Of a stretch of 64,000 nucleotides of DNA, positions 25,988-37,893 are shown one piece after another. The first letter of the stretch is position 1, and the number at the start of each line of letters is the position of its first letter. A program made the translations under genes and the position numbers. The notes under the pieces were generated by a model. It saw only the letters and a list, made by a program, of their open reading frames with translations. It had not been told where the DNA came from and did not search any database. This DNA comes from Punica granatum (Eukaryota; Streptophyta; Magnoliopsida; Myrtales; Lythraceae): NCBI RefSeq assembly GCF_007655135.1, contig NC_045130.1, positions 17,613,363 through 17,677,362 on the forward strand, given 5' to 3'.

Positions 25988-26159
25988 GAGAAGTTATTGG
26001 ATGATCTTACCTCACCATATGACATGAAGAAGCACTAATCAAATTGTATGAAACTCTGGATTTGGAGATAATTACTTGAATAATTACTATAATTATTCTT
26101 TATTCTTATTGGTTTTTTCTCACCACATCATTTGAGGTAGGATCATCTAAAATTTTCTC
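25988..26159. mobile_element. Short MITE (172 bp) with perfect 9-bp TSD
   Basis: Flanked by GTTAGTACC at 25,979-25,987 and 26,160-26,168. Terminal inverted repeats: left GAGAAGTTATTGGATGATC-TACCTCA, right complement GAGAAAATTTTAGATGATCC. A 9-bp TSD points to a Mutator-type MITE. A related, shorter copy sits in the bHLH intron at about 34,653-34,768. Confidence 0.7.
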
Positions 26160-26226
26160 GTTAGTACCCAAGTCGTTTGTTCAAATTATTTACGATACAT
26201 CAACAAATAATTAGTTTTAAGAGACT

Positions 26227-26674
26227 TATACTACAAAGAAAGTAAAAGTTAAATTAATTGATCCTAACCTAATATCATCCTTACTATTTACTTATCATTT
26301 ATAAGTTATAAATATCAAGGTTATTTATAATTTGCTAACTCTCAAATGAAATAGGGTGAACTGTAATTATTTTAGTTGCAACAAAGGAGTCACTATAAAT
26401 GACATCGTAATTAGTGGCCAATATAGATGTTCTCACTATAATAACGTGATTGGCGCCCTATTTCACAAGATTTAGCAACAATTTCTTTGTGACCACTCTT
26501 TATTCAGTCACAAATAATCTCGAATCAGTGAGTATTTCAAAATTGTCACTAATTATAATGACCAAGTGTAACATCAATGACTTTTTTTTTTAATCACTGT
26601 AAGTAAGATCATTAGTGACTAATTTTCTTGTGGTCACATATAAATCATCACTAGACATATATTTTCTTGTAGTG
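26227..26674. mobile_element. CACTA-like remnant (candidate)
   Basis: The right edge reads TTTTCTTGTAGTG at 26,662-26,674, the complement of the CACTACAAGAAAA terminus typical of CACTA (En/Spm) elements. The left side has a degraded ACTACAAAGAAAG near 26,229. Subterminal repeats of GTCACTA/AGTGAC type fill the interior (26,380-26,660). No 3-bp TSD can be confirmed. Confidence 0.4.
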
Positions 26675-27199
26675 ACAAGAGTGAACGCAGAGAAAAGTAG
26701 AAGTTTAAATCTCATACTGTGTCTTATGTTGCATAGCAAGGACATGCTTTACAACAATATGCAATATATGATAAATGTACAGCGATACCATTTCCGCCAA
26801 ATGAATGCATAGCAATGTACATTCATTTACAGATGGATGAAATACACCAACGTCGATCGACTCGGAGGGACTTGTTTCTTGTGGACAATACAAAAACTCC
26901 TGTGTCAAGGAGGAAGTAGAAGCACTCTTACAGTGTGATCCCATGAATCACTGTAAATGTATCCGATCATGGATCATTTTTTTTCTCCTAAAATTATGAG
27001 GTATTTTTAACTTATTAATTGAAATTAATTCTCCCTCTAATATCAATCTGTCCTATTCCCCGTAAGTAAGTTTCAAACCTCCGCACTTTATGCAAAGTTT
27101 ATCTACTGATAATGCAAGGTTTCAACGGTATCAGGCATCGTAATTCGTTATGGGATTTTTAAAGGGAGGGAACTAGAGTTGAGGGAATCGCCCAGAATG

Positions 27200-27225
27200 A
27201 GAACCACACGTGTGGCCCGGGGGGG

Positions 27226-27256
<31 letters not shown>

Positions 27257-27773
27257 GGACGAAGCGGGTCAGGGAGAAACCAAACTGAACCAAACCAAAC
27301 CAAACCAGGGACTGTGCGCTAATTGGCAAATTGTCCCACCCAATTTCCATTTCTCATCATTTCCATTTCATGTATAAAGAGCACAACACACCCAGCATTT
27401 TTGCAGAGCTACCCTCTTCCCACTCTCTCCCTCTCTCTCTGTCTCACTCTCCCAAGTCTTACCCTCTCCTCTTCCACACCCCACATCCCATCCCTTGAAC
27501 ACTTCATCCTTTCTCCTTCTCCTTCTCCTTCTCCTTCTGATTTATAGTACTGCTAAGTTGGCCCTTAATAGAGAAAAAAAGGAGAGGGGACACAGACTTA
27601 TTTAACAACAAAACAAAACCAAAGCTTTAGCTTTAGACAAGAGAGAAGAAAGAAAACCCACCCAACAGCTGCAGAGGGCACAAACACTGCAACAACAGCA
27701 GCAGCAGCAGCAGAAGACAACAACAGATCTGGTAATAGAAAGAGAAAGAGAGAGAGAGAGAGAGAGAGATAGA
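27200..27773 (+). promoter_or_regulatory. Promoter and AUG-free leader of the U-box gene
   Basis: A 12-bp palindrome CCACACGTGTGG (27,204-27,215) contains a G-box. It is followed by a GA repeat (about 27,224-27,254) and a CCAAA-type pentamer run (27,282-27,306). TATAAAG at 27,373-27,379 would place transcription start near 27,405, giving a leader of about 370 nt. The leader is CT-rich, then holds CAG repeats (about 27,696-27,713) and an AG repeat (27,741-27,769), with no ATG before 27,774. The GA/CT and CAG tracts probably vary in length between individuals. Confidence 0.6.
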
Positions 27774-29030
27774 ATGCCAGGGAGTGTGGAGCCGTTGGAT
27801 CTGGTGGGCGTGCAGATACCGTACCACTTCAGGTGCCCAATCTCGCTTGAGCTGATGCGGGACCCCGTCACCGTCTGCACCGGCCAGACCTACGACCGCT
27901 CCAGCATCGAGTCCTGGGTCGCCACCGGCAACACCACCTGCCCCGTCACCCGCTCCCCTCTCTCCGACTTCACCCTCATCCCCAACCACACCCTCCGCCG
28001 CCTCATCCAGGATTGGTGCGTCGCCCACCGCTCCTTCGGCGTCGAGCGCATCCCCACCCCTAAGCAGCCCGCCGACCCTTCCCTCGTCCGCTCCCTCCTC
28101 TCCCAGCTCTCTTCTACTTCTTCCTGCCTCCCCGCCCTCCGCCGCCTCCGCTCCCTCGCCCGCGACTCCGACAAGAACCGCTCACTCATCGCTTCCCTCG
28201 GCGCCCGCCACGCCCTCCTCTCCATCCTCTTCTCCTCCCCCGACCACCCCGACCTCGCCCTCGAGTCCCTCGCCGTCCTCTCCCTCTTCCAGCTCACCGA
28301 CTGCACCGAGTCCGACTGCACCGCCATCGCCTCCGACCCCGACAAGGTCTCCTTCCTCGCCCGCCTCCTCTTCCACCCCTCCTCCCTCGAGGTTAGGGTC
28401 AACTCCGCCGCCCTCATAGAGGCCACCGTAGCCGGCACCCGGTCTCAGGAGCTGCGGGCCCAGGTCAGCGGCGCCGAGGGCATCTTAGAGGGCGTCGTGG
28501 CCCTGCTCCGGGACGCCGGCGCGGCCTACCCGCGCGCCGCCAAGGTCGGGCTCAAGGCCCTCTTCGCGCTCTGCCTCGTGAAGCAGACCCGCCACCTCGC
28601 GGTGGCCGCGGGGGCACCCGAGGCCCTCGTGGACCGCTTGGCGGACTGCTCCGCCGGGGCGGACGCGGAGCGGGCGCTGGCTACGGCGGAGCTGCTGTGC
28701 AGGGTGCCGGCGGGGTGCGCGGCGTTCGGAGCCCACGCGCTGACCGTTCCGCTGCTGGTGAAGGCGATACTGAAGATATCGGACAGAGCGACGGAGTACG
28801 CGGCGGGGGCGCTCCTGTCGCTGTGCACGGCGAAGGAGAGGTGCCAGGGGGAGGCGGTGGCGGCGGGGGTGATGACGCAGCTGCTGCTGCTCGTGCAGAG
28901 CGACTGTACGGAGAGGGCCAAGAGGAAGGCTCAAATGCTGCTCAAGCTTCTCCGGGACTCATGGCCCGATGACTCCACCGGCAACAATTCCGACGATTTT
29001 GCTTGCAGTGAGGTCGTTGTACCCTTTTGA
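27774..29030 (+). CDS. PUB25/26: U-box E3 ubiquitin ligase with ARM repeats, PUB25/26 type
   Basis: Intronless gene of 418 codons. An N-terminal U-box spans about residues 15-88 (FRCPISLELMRDPV, then the TYDRSSIESW and TCPVTR blocks). It is followed by armadillo-like helical repeats to the C-terminus. The U-box recruits ubiquitin-charged E2 without metal, and the ARM part binds substrates. Arabidopsis PUB25/26 act at the plasma membrane and in the nucleus in immunity (BIK1 turnover) and cold signalling (MYB15, ICE1); carrying this over here is inference from family. The start is the first ATG of the transcript and matches the family's MPG start; length is usual for the class. Codons end almost always in C or G, making a sharp GC island in AT-rich DNA. 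This also explains the long frames on the other strand. PUB25 and PUB26 cannot be told apart here. Confidence 0.93.
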   Translation: MPGSVEPLDLVGVQIPYHFRCPISLELMRDPVTVCTGQTYDRSSIESWVATGNTTCPVTRSPLSDFTLIPNHTLRRLIQDWCVAHRSFGVERIPTPKQPADPSLVRSLLSQLSSTSSCLPALRRLRSLARDSDKNRSLIASLGARHALLSILFSSPDHPDLALESLAVLSLFQLTDCTESDCTAIASDPDKVSFLARLLFHPSSLEVRVNSAALIEATVAGTRSQELRAQVSGAEGILEGVVALLRDAGAAYPRAAKVGLKALFALCLVKQTRHLAVAAGAPEALVDRLADCSAGADAERALATAELLCRVPAGCAAFGAHALTVPLLVKAILKISDRATEYAAGALLSLCTAKERCQGEAVAAGVMTQLLLLVQSDCTERAKRKAQMLLKLLRDSWPDDSTGNNSDDFACSEVVVPF

Positions 29031-31934
29031 CCAGAAGAAAAAAAAGAAGAGGAAATGCTCCGACCAGAAAAAAGGAAAAGAAAAAAAAAAGAAGAAATCT
29101 TCTCCTTTATTTGTTTTTTTACCTTAGTTTAATTAAATGATCTCATCTTATTTTTCTAATCCGTAGATAATGAGGGAAAAAGAGAGCAAGGAAATGAATG
29201 ATGATTAGTTAACGTCGGCGGAGGAGGAGGAGGTAGATTTGGTGTATAGAGATTGAAATGTAATTTCTGTATGTAATTTTTGGATGCAAGGATTTTTCCT
29301 TTTTTTGTTTTGGCAAAAGGATTTTTATGTGAAAGATTTGATTAAGAAGCATACAATATGCCCACCCGAGCAGCAAATGATCTCTTCTTCTCATTTTTTT
29401 TTTCTATTTCATGATGTGTTATTACGGCAAAAGTTCCATCACAAGTAATGCAATAAACGGAACGAGATTCGCTGGTAAGGCAATCCATTTTGCGTATCGA
29501 TATCAACTCGGGTCTTTCGCATTTTCCGTTAAATTTCTTTTTTTGGGGTTGATTAATATTAGGAGAAAAGCTTATTATATATTTGGGTAATGGAATGAAA
29601 TCAATGTGATAGGAATAGGAATAGGAACAGGAACGGGAATAGGAACAGGAATAGGAATATATTGTGGCTTGCCCAATTTGAAGGAAGTGGGCAGAGTCTG
29701 GCATCGTTTTCTTTTATTGGTGAGATTGTGACGACCACGCCAATTCTATCATTTTTTTTTCGGTGAAAACGCCAATTCTATCATTGAACCTTCGTTAATG
29801 TGCACTAAATTTTGTCTCCCCAAGCCTAAGGTTTTTTCCCAACTCCTCCTTTTGATAATCGGTGCTTCAACATTTAAAAGTTGATCGTGACTCCATGATA
29901 AGATAATGGGTTTCTTATCGTACTTTCTAAAAAATCTCTTCTGAGGTTTCATATGAATTTAAGAAGCGACATGATAATTATTAAATATTAGTTAATAACA
30001 TCTCGAGGTTAATTTCTGACTGCTATGATTCTTACTGCCGTTGTTTTTCCTGCACTTTCAAATTGTTAGTGTAAGATCTCAATGGATAGGGAGTACGACA
30101 ATGAAACGTATTTATCGCACAGTAAGGTCTTTCGACATCATATGGTAAGATCGTGCAAGATATAATACGATAAGACACCCGAATGCGAACCATAGAATGT
30201 CAAGAAAAAGTGTTTGAATTCAAAGGGATCTTGACGTGGATAATAATAGGACAGAGATACACAGAGACGGCCCCTGATGTGATTTGTCTGAGTTGGAGAC
30301 ATATACGAGTGAATCACACTCCCTCACTATCATTAAGAGAAGGGAGGAATTGTCGGACTGGCAAGCTGAGGAGGGATATGATGTGGAGGAGGGAGGAGGA
30401 TAGAGGCAAAGTCACATGCAGTGTGAATAAAACCATGGGAAACCTCATATGTATTATTGGGTTTTGATATTCTATCTTCCCCATTAGTTGATGGGGGCAC
30501 TAGTGGTCACATGCATGCCCAATCTAACCTTTTCCCCACCCCTTTCTCTTCTTTTAGTCCACAAGAACAAAAGGCTATAACATATGTTCATTTGTCTTTG
30601 AACGAAAGATATGCGGCACTCGAGACCCAAATTATTCAATGACCCCTCTTCCTTTTTTGTCTAGGAGAGGTTATCAAAGTGTTGGGTTGACACCTCCTCT
30701 GCCCATTTGGCATCAATGGGTTATAATTTTCCCTGAACCCCACCCCCCCATATGATTCCGAGTGAATTTACGTACTGGAAATATCTTGTGATCTTTTTTT
30801 CTTTTTAGCTATGTAAATTTGTAGGGGACACTACTCTCGCAATTTCAAGAAATCGATCATTATCCCTCTTCCAATAAGTGCATTTTCCGATACTCGAAAT
30901 TGTGTTTTCCTCCTTACGGGATTGAAATCACTTACCATTTAACCAATACTTTATTGGTTGATACTAGTTATCATTATTTTGTAATTTGGATATATCCTGC
31001 GAACTCGGATCCCTCTAACTACGACGACTATAATTGATTCGTTACGAAAAGAGCCGTGTCATGATCTAGCCATTCTACTGATGAAATCTTCACCACCATT
31101 GTATTGATAGTTTGAAAGGTAAAATTTTTTAACAGATGAATTTGATGGAAAAACTGAAAGTTTCACGTCCACCAAAGGCGTGTAATCTGAAAAATTTTCA
31201 AATCATTGCATATTCTTTATTTTTTGCTTGGTCGGAGGGATTTGGAAGAAAATAAAAGCAGAAAATTCACATGAAGAGTACAATTCCTTCGAGTCCCTTC
31301 TTTCAAGGAAGGAATTTTGTTTTGCCTAATGTAAAAGTTCCTTTTGACAACGAATTTCAAGAGGAATGGAATGACATTAGTAACGGATGGATTAAATAGG
31401 AACTCTTAATTTTGGGGATCCTCTTGCCTTCATTTCTCTCCCGATCCCTTCAAACAAAAATATAAAAGCTCACGCAGCCGTCAAGCCCATCATATTTCTT
31501 TCTACGGTCCCTCCATCCAAACAAAATGTAAAAGTTCCAGTCGGGGTCGAGCCCATCATAATGGCTACAGCCCAGTGGATCCCGTCTCAGTTTTTCTCCA
31601 TCGAATCTTCTCGGCCCGAGGCCCAAAAACATTGCTGAACTCGAATGTTGATGGGCCGGTCGTAATTGCAATAGCAAGTTTTTTCTTTTCTTTTCTTTTT
31701 TGGTTGAATTGTAAAAGCAATTTGGTTCCCATGGAAAGAGGCTATTCTTAAAATTAGATAAAACCAACACACCAAAATGGCATTTGCAAATTCGAATTAA
31801 ATGTCAAGCGAAAGAAATAGCTAATTTGGGATTCATACAGTATAATGTGCTAGATTTTAGAGGTACAGTTTACTGTATATGTGTCGGTCTCACCAAATAT
31901 TTTCTTGTCAATTATCAAGTATTTTTTTTTTACT
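29031..31934. other. 3' flank of the U-box gene and gene-free spacer
   Basis: Purine-rich DNA follows the stop (29,036-29,095). A hexamer minisatellite lies at 29,611-29,660. No supported gene follows. Frames near 30,183-30,642 and 31,450-31,775 are unrecognised, and the latter spans a short diverged duplication (AAGCCCATCATA at two places about 68 bp apart). Confidence 0.55.
29611..29660. repeat. Hexamer minisatellite (GGAATA/GGAACA)n
   Basis: About eight tandem six-base units alternate between GGAATA and GGAACA with one GGAACG/GGGAAT variant. Downstream of the U-box gene. Confidence 0.85.
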
Positions 31935-32012
31935 ATGTATTCAGAAGTCCAACGGGCCCCGACTAATTTGATTTGAGTGGGGTCGGCATAATAAGTAGGT
32001 AAAACTCTCTGA
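31935..32012 (-). mobile_element. SINE-family 3' fragment
   Basis: On the minus strand it reads GAGAGTTTTACCTACTTATT, then CGACCCCACTCAAATC and AATTAGTCGG, and ends in an A-run (plus-strand T-run at 31,921-31,930). It matches the 3' half of the family at 43,983-44,164. Confidence 0.5.
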
Positions 32013-32444
32013 GTATGGACTAAGCATCGACACAAATAACTCAAATATTGAAACAGTAACAAGTTTTTGAGGATTTTGTGAATTAAAAATGAAGCACATA
32101 TGATGGATCTACTACAAATTGAAGTTCAGAGGGAGGTTCATGATCTTCAAATGATCTTCTTAATTAGAACCACACACACATATCAGGCTGAGCCATTTGA
32201 TTAGGAGCTCCACAAACACGACCAGTGCAAATCTTAATTCGCAACTGAAATCTGAGCCACAATATATGTGTTCAGATTATCACAAATTCACTTAACATTT
32301 TCGAAATGATTGGGAGGTTCAAAAAGTACACTACTTTTGTTTTACTTTATTTAAATGTTTGGACTGCAAATATTCTAGCTAGGGTTTGATAAAGTTGCAA
32401 ATCCATATATATATATTTATATAGATATAGACTTATGAAGAAGA

Positions 32445-35400
32445 TCAAGGAGATGTCCAGAGCATGATCTCCCCAGCAGCCTGCCTGCATACATCTTCGA
32501 TGGTGAGCACCTCGGTCAACTGATCATGGGCTTCCATGTTTACCTGCATCGATCGTATAATTATCTGAGCATCTGAGTCACAGCTAGACATATACATGTA
32601 TGTGCATATATATATATATATATATATATACCCATATGATGCAACACCTAGTTGATGGAAATGCAGGATGCATGCATAGTTATACAGCAAATCAGTATCA
32701 ACATTTCATTGAGTCGCTCGAGTTTGAGCGAACATTTCCCATTGATGCACTTGTGATCTCTTCGGAACATCGAACCAAAACATGGGAAACTCTGGAATTG
32801 TTCTAGTCAAATATCCAGTTGCAAGTACGCTCGAATCTGGTGTTCTAGCAAATATAGTGTTATGTGGCGCCATATTACTAAAGCTATTTGTGTACAGCAC
32901 AGGAGTTTTATTCACTGAAATGCATTGGACTGCTCATGAAAACGTGTTTTTTGGGAACATTATTATCTCTATTACCTCTTAACACCTAAAAACATGTTAC
33001 AAAGTTAGAAGCTTTATTGATCTTGCGGTGCAGTTTAAATATTCTGTATATATGTGCCTGAGAAGTCAGACAAAACCACAAGAACATATTTATGTTATAG
33101 TCGGAGGTAGAGAATCCATGAAACACTTACATGTGCCTGAATCATGTAGAAGGACCGATGGCAATCTGAAGAAACATGGACAGACATGACCTCAATCTTG
33201 TACTTCTCCAGCGCGCACAGAATCGCTGCCAGAACCCCAGGCCTCCTCGATGAGCAGATGTTGAAATGCACTGAGTCTCCGCATATATTAAGCACGACGT
33301 TGGAAGAAGTCCATGTCTGGAACACCACCGGGTATCTGGGGAGGGGAGATGAGTTCGAGCTGCTCGGACCACTTGGTGGCAGTGAGCCACCGTGGTTAAT
33401 GTTGGAGGAAGAGCCTTGGTCGGCTAGGAATGCTTCGCGCGAGTTGTAAGGCAGCTTTTGGATCGGCGTGAGCAGGGATGGGTCATAGCTGAAGGTGGTG
33501 GCAGTGTGGAGCCTCTCCAGCTTCTGTTTCTGGAGCTTTTGGAGAGTGACTTGCAGGGATTTTATGTAGTTCACCGCTTCATCAACAACGGTCGACTTGT
33601 CGGCCTGTACATTATGCTCAAATCAATCAGTAACATATTCACAATCTTATCGATTGCATATAATTATAATTTTTCATCCATCGTTTGTCCTATCAATTCA
33701 ACTGAAGTACCATAAACTTTGTTCTCAAATCTTGAAATCAATCTTTTGGTTCCTTATTATGAATCGAAGAATGCAAGTATATCTGTAACCGAAAAAAAGA
33801 ATGCAGGTATATTCCTTAATCAATGCATTTTTCCCAGAATAGACGGATTCCTGAATACATATATATCCTTAATCAATTTACTGGGAAATTTAAATTACAT
33901 GTATACTGACTCATAATAGAACTCATTGACAAAATTTTCAATAGTGAATATATGAAATAATTAAATAGATCTGTATATGAGCCCTGAAATCAATCATGCA
34001 CCACTGTCTTTCTCTTCGTTAATTATACGAAACACCCCAAACCATCTAGGTGACAAAACCTAGCTATTTTCTTATTGAGCAATACATTTGACCGGAAAGG
34101 CCGAGCAATACCACTTTTTTAAAACTAATTGATGGCAAGAAGCAAGAAAAATGACATCTAAATAAATGGATCTATGATTTCTCTGATTTACTTCGATTTT
34201 GCAACTATGAAAGAGGTTGATGAGTCTAATAAGGAATAAAATAAACAGAAACAAAATGGTATGATTGGTCCAACTAATGAGAATCAAACACAGAATATCA
34301 TGATTTCAAATTGGCTTATGCAACTGCACCAAAACTCTTTTTTGGATGAGAAAATCTAAAGCTCTTTTATCTTGAAATTCTTTTTGTTCCTTGGTCAGAT
34401 ATGATGGTGACTAATTAATGAAGGTATAACAACAAATTAAATGCTGAAAGTTATTATAAGGTCCTATATAGAAAAAGGCAAAGACGAATAAATGTGACAA
34501 ACAGATTTCTCCTTGAATCTTTCTATATTGATGGAGTTCTTAAATTTCAAAAGAGACCGCATTAATTGTTCTTTTACTTTGTGGATCTTCGGAAAGAATG
34601 TCGAATATAGCAATATAGGGAAAAAAAAAGGATAAAAAGTTGGTGAAATCATAGAAGTTATTGGTAATAATCACTTGGATAATTGCCATAATTATTTTCT
34701 ATTAAATAATTTTTATTGATGTTTCCACGCCAGCATCAATATGAGGTAGGATCATCTAAAATTTTGTGTTGAAATTAGGATTTTGCACATAAAACCGCAA
34801 GAAATGATGGGAACTTCATTAAATGGAACAATAAAATAATAACTAACTTGACATGCCATAAAGGAATTGCATGTTTCTAAGTTGGTAGTCTATTGATTAT
34901 AATTAACACTAGAAGAACTTGAGTATTACCGGAAGAAATTTTCCAATCGATATGTGGATGCACCAAATATGACACAAAATTCAATCGGAATTCCTTCTCA
35001 TGATGAGCATGAATTAGAGAGATAATCATGCGTAATTTACTGGCATATAGCTAACTGGGTAATCTATTGATCACAATTAACACTAGAATAACCTTGAGTG
35101 TTACCAGAGGAAATTTTCTGGTGGAGATGCAAATGTACCAATTATGACACAAAATTCAATCGGAAGTTCTTCCACAATGAGCATGAATTAGAGAGATAAC
35201 CATGCGAAACCTACTGGCATATACCTAACTCAGAAGTCTATTGATTATAATGAAAAAGGCAAGAACTTCGAGTATTCCCAGCCAGAGGAAATTTTCTGGC
35301 CAACTATGACATAAAACTCAATCAGAAGTCCTTCTCACAATGAGCACGAATTAAAGAGATAACCATGCGAAACCTATTAACATATATCTAACTTGGTAGT

Positions 35401-37113
35401 CTATTGATTATTTAACACTACAAGAATTTCGAGTATCCTCGGTGGAAATTTTCCGATGGAATGCACCAACTATGACCCAAAATTCAATCAGAAATTCTTC
35501 TCACAAAGATACTGAATTGGAGAGATAACCATGCGAAACCTACCGGCATATATGTAACTTGGTAATCTATTGATTATAATTAACACGACAAGAACTTCAA
35601 CTATCCCCGGTGGGAATTTTCCGATGGTATGCACCAACTATGACTCAAAATTCAACCGGAATCCTTCTCACAATGAGCATCAATTAGATAAATAACCAAG
35701 TAAAACCCACTCGCATATATTTAACTTGGTAGTCCATTGGGAATTTTTCCGATGGAATGCACAAACTATGACCCAAAATTCAACAGGAAATCCTTCTCAG
35801 AATGAGCATGAATTAGAGAGATAATCCCGCAAAATCCACTAGCGTATATTTATCCTACTACTCATTATGATTAACACTGGAAGAACTTCGAGTTTTCCGA
35901 ACAGAAATTTTCCGATGGAGATGTGGATGCACCAACTATGACCCAAAGGTCAACCGGAAATGCTTCTCACAATGAGCATGAATCAGAGAGATAAGTATGC
36001 GAAACCCGCTCGCATATATTTAACTTGGTAGTCTATTGGAATTTTTCCAATGGAATGCACCAACGACCCAAAAGTCAATCGGAAATCCTTCTCACAATAA
36101 GCATGAATTAGAAAGATGATCCCGCGAAATCCACTAGCATATGTTTAACTTGATAGTGTGCTCATTATAATTAACAGTGGAAGAATTTCGAGTATTCCGG
36201 ACAGAAATTTTGCGATGGAGATGTGGATGCACCAACTATGAAACAAAATTCAATCGGAAATTCTCTCAGAATGAGCATGAATTAGAGAGATAATCATGCG
36301 AAACGTACTACTATATCGAACTTGGTAGTCTATTGATTATTTAATTAACGCTAGAACAACCTCGGGATCATCGGCGGATATTTTCGGATGGAGATTGGAT
36401 GAACCAAAAATGACGCAAAACTCAATCTGAAAATTCTTTCACAATGAGCATGAATTAGAGAGATAATCATGCGAAACCTACTACCCGAGCCGATAATTTC
36501 ACGAATGCAAGTCTAATGAAAAAAACCCTCAGGCTGTTTGTTTATTCCCTTTGGCCAGAAAAAGAGAACCCTAAGTAGCACATCTTCCTTCAATTTGATG
36601 TGTGAACCATTTTGCAATCTAATTGATGCAATCATTTCACATTATAATTTTACCTTTTAGATGCCTCACAAATTTGTATATAAAAATCTCTAGATAATGA
36701 AACTTTTAGATAGTCACCTTTGGAGGAAGTTGAGGAAGCAAAGCATGAAGACTAGCAAACATGTTCCTCATCTTCTTCCTCCTCTCCCTCTCGGTCCATA
36801 TATGAATCTCATGATCGCCCGCTTCACCACCGGCGCCACCCTTTCCTTCACCATTCTTGGGCACTGCCGAGCCACCTCGGCACCGCTTTTTGCTCGGGGC
36901 AGCAGAAGAAGGCTGACCCGGAGCTGCCACCGCTTTGGCTTCTACCGCCAGTGTTTGGTTGTTGTTAGAGCTCAAACCGGGGGCCTTACTAGGGTTCATG
37001 TTGGATTTGACAATGCCTTCGCTGTTTCCACTATTGTTGTCTGAATTCGAGAAGCCCCATGACTGGCTCTCCCAGAAGAAGCCTTCATCATGGTCTCTTT
37101 GATCTTCAGACAT
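32445..37113 (-). CDS. BHLH95: bHLH transcription factor, ZHOUPI/bHLH95 type, three exons
   Basis: Coding exons at 36,718-37,113, 33,131-33,604 and 32,445-32,543; all introns GT-AG and phase 0; total 322 aa. The basic helix-loop-helix spans about residues 100-152 ([15 protein letters not shown], then [17 protein letters not shown]). Contact residues H104, E108 and R112 are those of E-box/G-box binders. An ACT-like C-terminal domain spans about 232-310 ([28 protein letters not shown]). Domain order and sequence match Arabidopsis ZHOUPI/RGE1, a nuclear, endosperm-expressed factor that acts with ICE1 in endosperm breakdown and embryo cuticle formation; expression here is inference. The start is the first ATG in frame (37,113-37,111); further upstream frame is non-AUG. 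A TATA-like box lies near 37,199-37,205. Intron 1 (33,605-36,717, 3.1 kb) carries a satellite array and a MITE. Confidence 0.88.
34653..34768. mobile_element. MITE copy inside the bHLH intron
   Basis: It shares ends with the 172-bp element at 25,988: AGAAGTTATTGG on the left and GAGGTAGGATCATCTAAAATT on the right. It is shorter by internal deletion. Flanks TGAAATCA and TGAAATTA suggest an eroded TSD. Confidence 0.55.
34881..36484. repeat. Intronic tandem satellite, ten units of about 170 bp
   Basis: The landmark GAATTAGAGAGAT (with variants) occurs at 35,011, 35,185, 35,348, 35,514, 35,681, 35,810, 35,980, 36,105, 36,279 and 36,452. Spacings are 174, 163, 166, 167, 129, 170, 125, 174 and 173 bp. 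The two short units lack the middle block. Shared blocks include AACTTGGTAGTCTATTGATT, GAAATTTTCCGATGGA, GCACCAACTATGAC and AATGAGCATGAATTAG. Units are diverged by substitutions, so the array is not freshly amplified. It lies entirely within intron 1 of the bHLH gene. Confidence 0.92.
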
Positions 37114-37547
37114 AGTTGAACTATGAAGCAATGAGAAGAGATAGTGAGACAAAGGGAGAGGGAGAAGGGCTGATGATGTAAAGGGAAACGAGGGTGAGTA
37201 TATAAAGGAGGAGATGGAGTGAAGAGACGTTCAAAAGGTGGCAAAGTTTTAGGATACTTGTATTGTAAATTAAAAAAGTTAAGGAAAAAAAAAAGAAAAA
37301 GAAAAAGAATGGAGAGGACTAGAGAGTGAGGGGAGAGAGAGAGAAGGTTGTTTTATTCAATCAAGGGGCAAAAATAGAGAAGAACCTAAACAAGAGACAA
37401 TCATAGGGCAAAAAACTTGACGTTTTATGGGATTAAAACAAAAACTGATGGCTGTATAGCTCCAGAGGATGACAAAAGAGATTTCCCTTAGAGGGTCCCA
37501 CCCCTAATGTCGGTCCCACCTTTCGTACCATATATTTTCGCCCTTAG

Positions 37548-37611
37548 CTTTCTTCTTCTTCTTTTTTTTCTTTTTTTCTTTTTTTCTTTTTTCTTTTTTC
37601 TTTTTTCTTTT
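37548..37611. repeat. 64-nt pure pyrimidine tract, (CTTTTTT)n
   Basis: An uninterrupted run of C and T made mainly of CTTTTTT heptamers, about 435 bp upstream of the bHLH start codon (purine on that gene's coding strand). A similar 36-nt tract lies at 42,615-42,650. Confidence 0.9.
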
Positions 37612-37893
37612 GTGAACCCTTTGCTATTTGTATTCATGGAAGGGAGATAGTGTTAATTGTAACGGATATACAATATCTATTGTTTCTTTAGAAATATCAC
37701 TTTTTTATTGTTAGCAAAAACATAACTTTTTTATGTGTTTGTTAGTACAGTGTCATTTGATATGCGCATTATACAAAATACTTTCTCATATTAGTAACTC
37801 TAGTACTTGCCAAAATCTATTTGTTCATAGAAATTTTTTGCAACAGTATTCCCTTTTTGATCTTTACATGTCGTTGCAATATGTATACATATA

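Noticed and set aside
27633..28934. Several 130-180 aa frames opposite or overlapping the U-box gene
   Set aside because: They follow from very high GC3 in the real gene, are low-complexity (Arg, Glu or Gly rich), and match no family.
34881..36484. CRISPR-like array
   Set aside because: Repeats are about 170 bp with no short repeat/unique spacer pattern, in a eukaryotic intron.
36996..37244. 82-aa frame upstream of the bHLH start and a non-AUG extension to 37,152
   Set aside because: It is leader sequence. The extension has no ATG, and family members start at the MSEDQ-like position.
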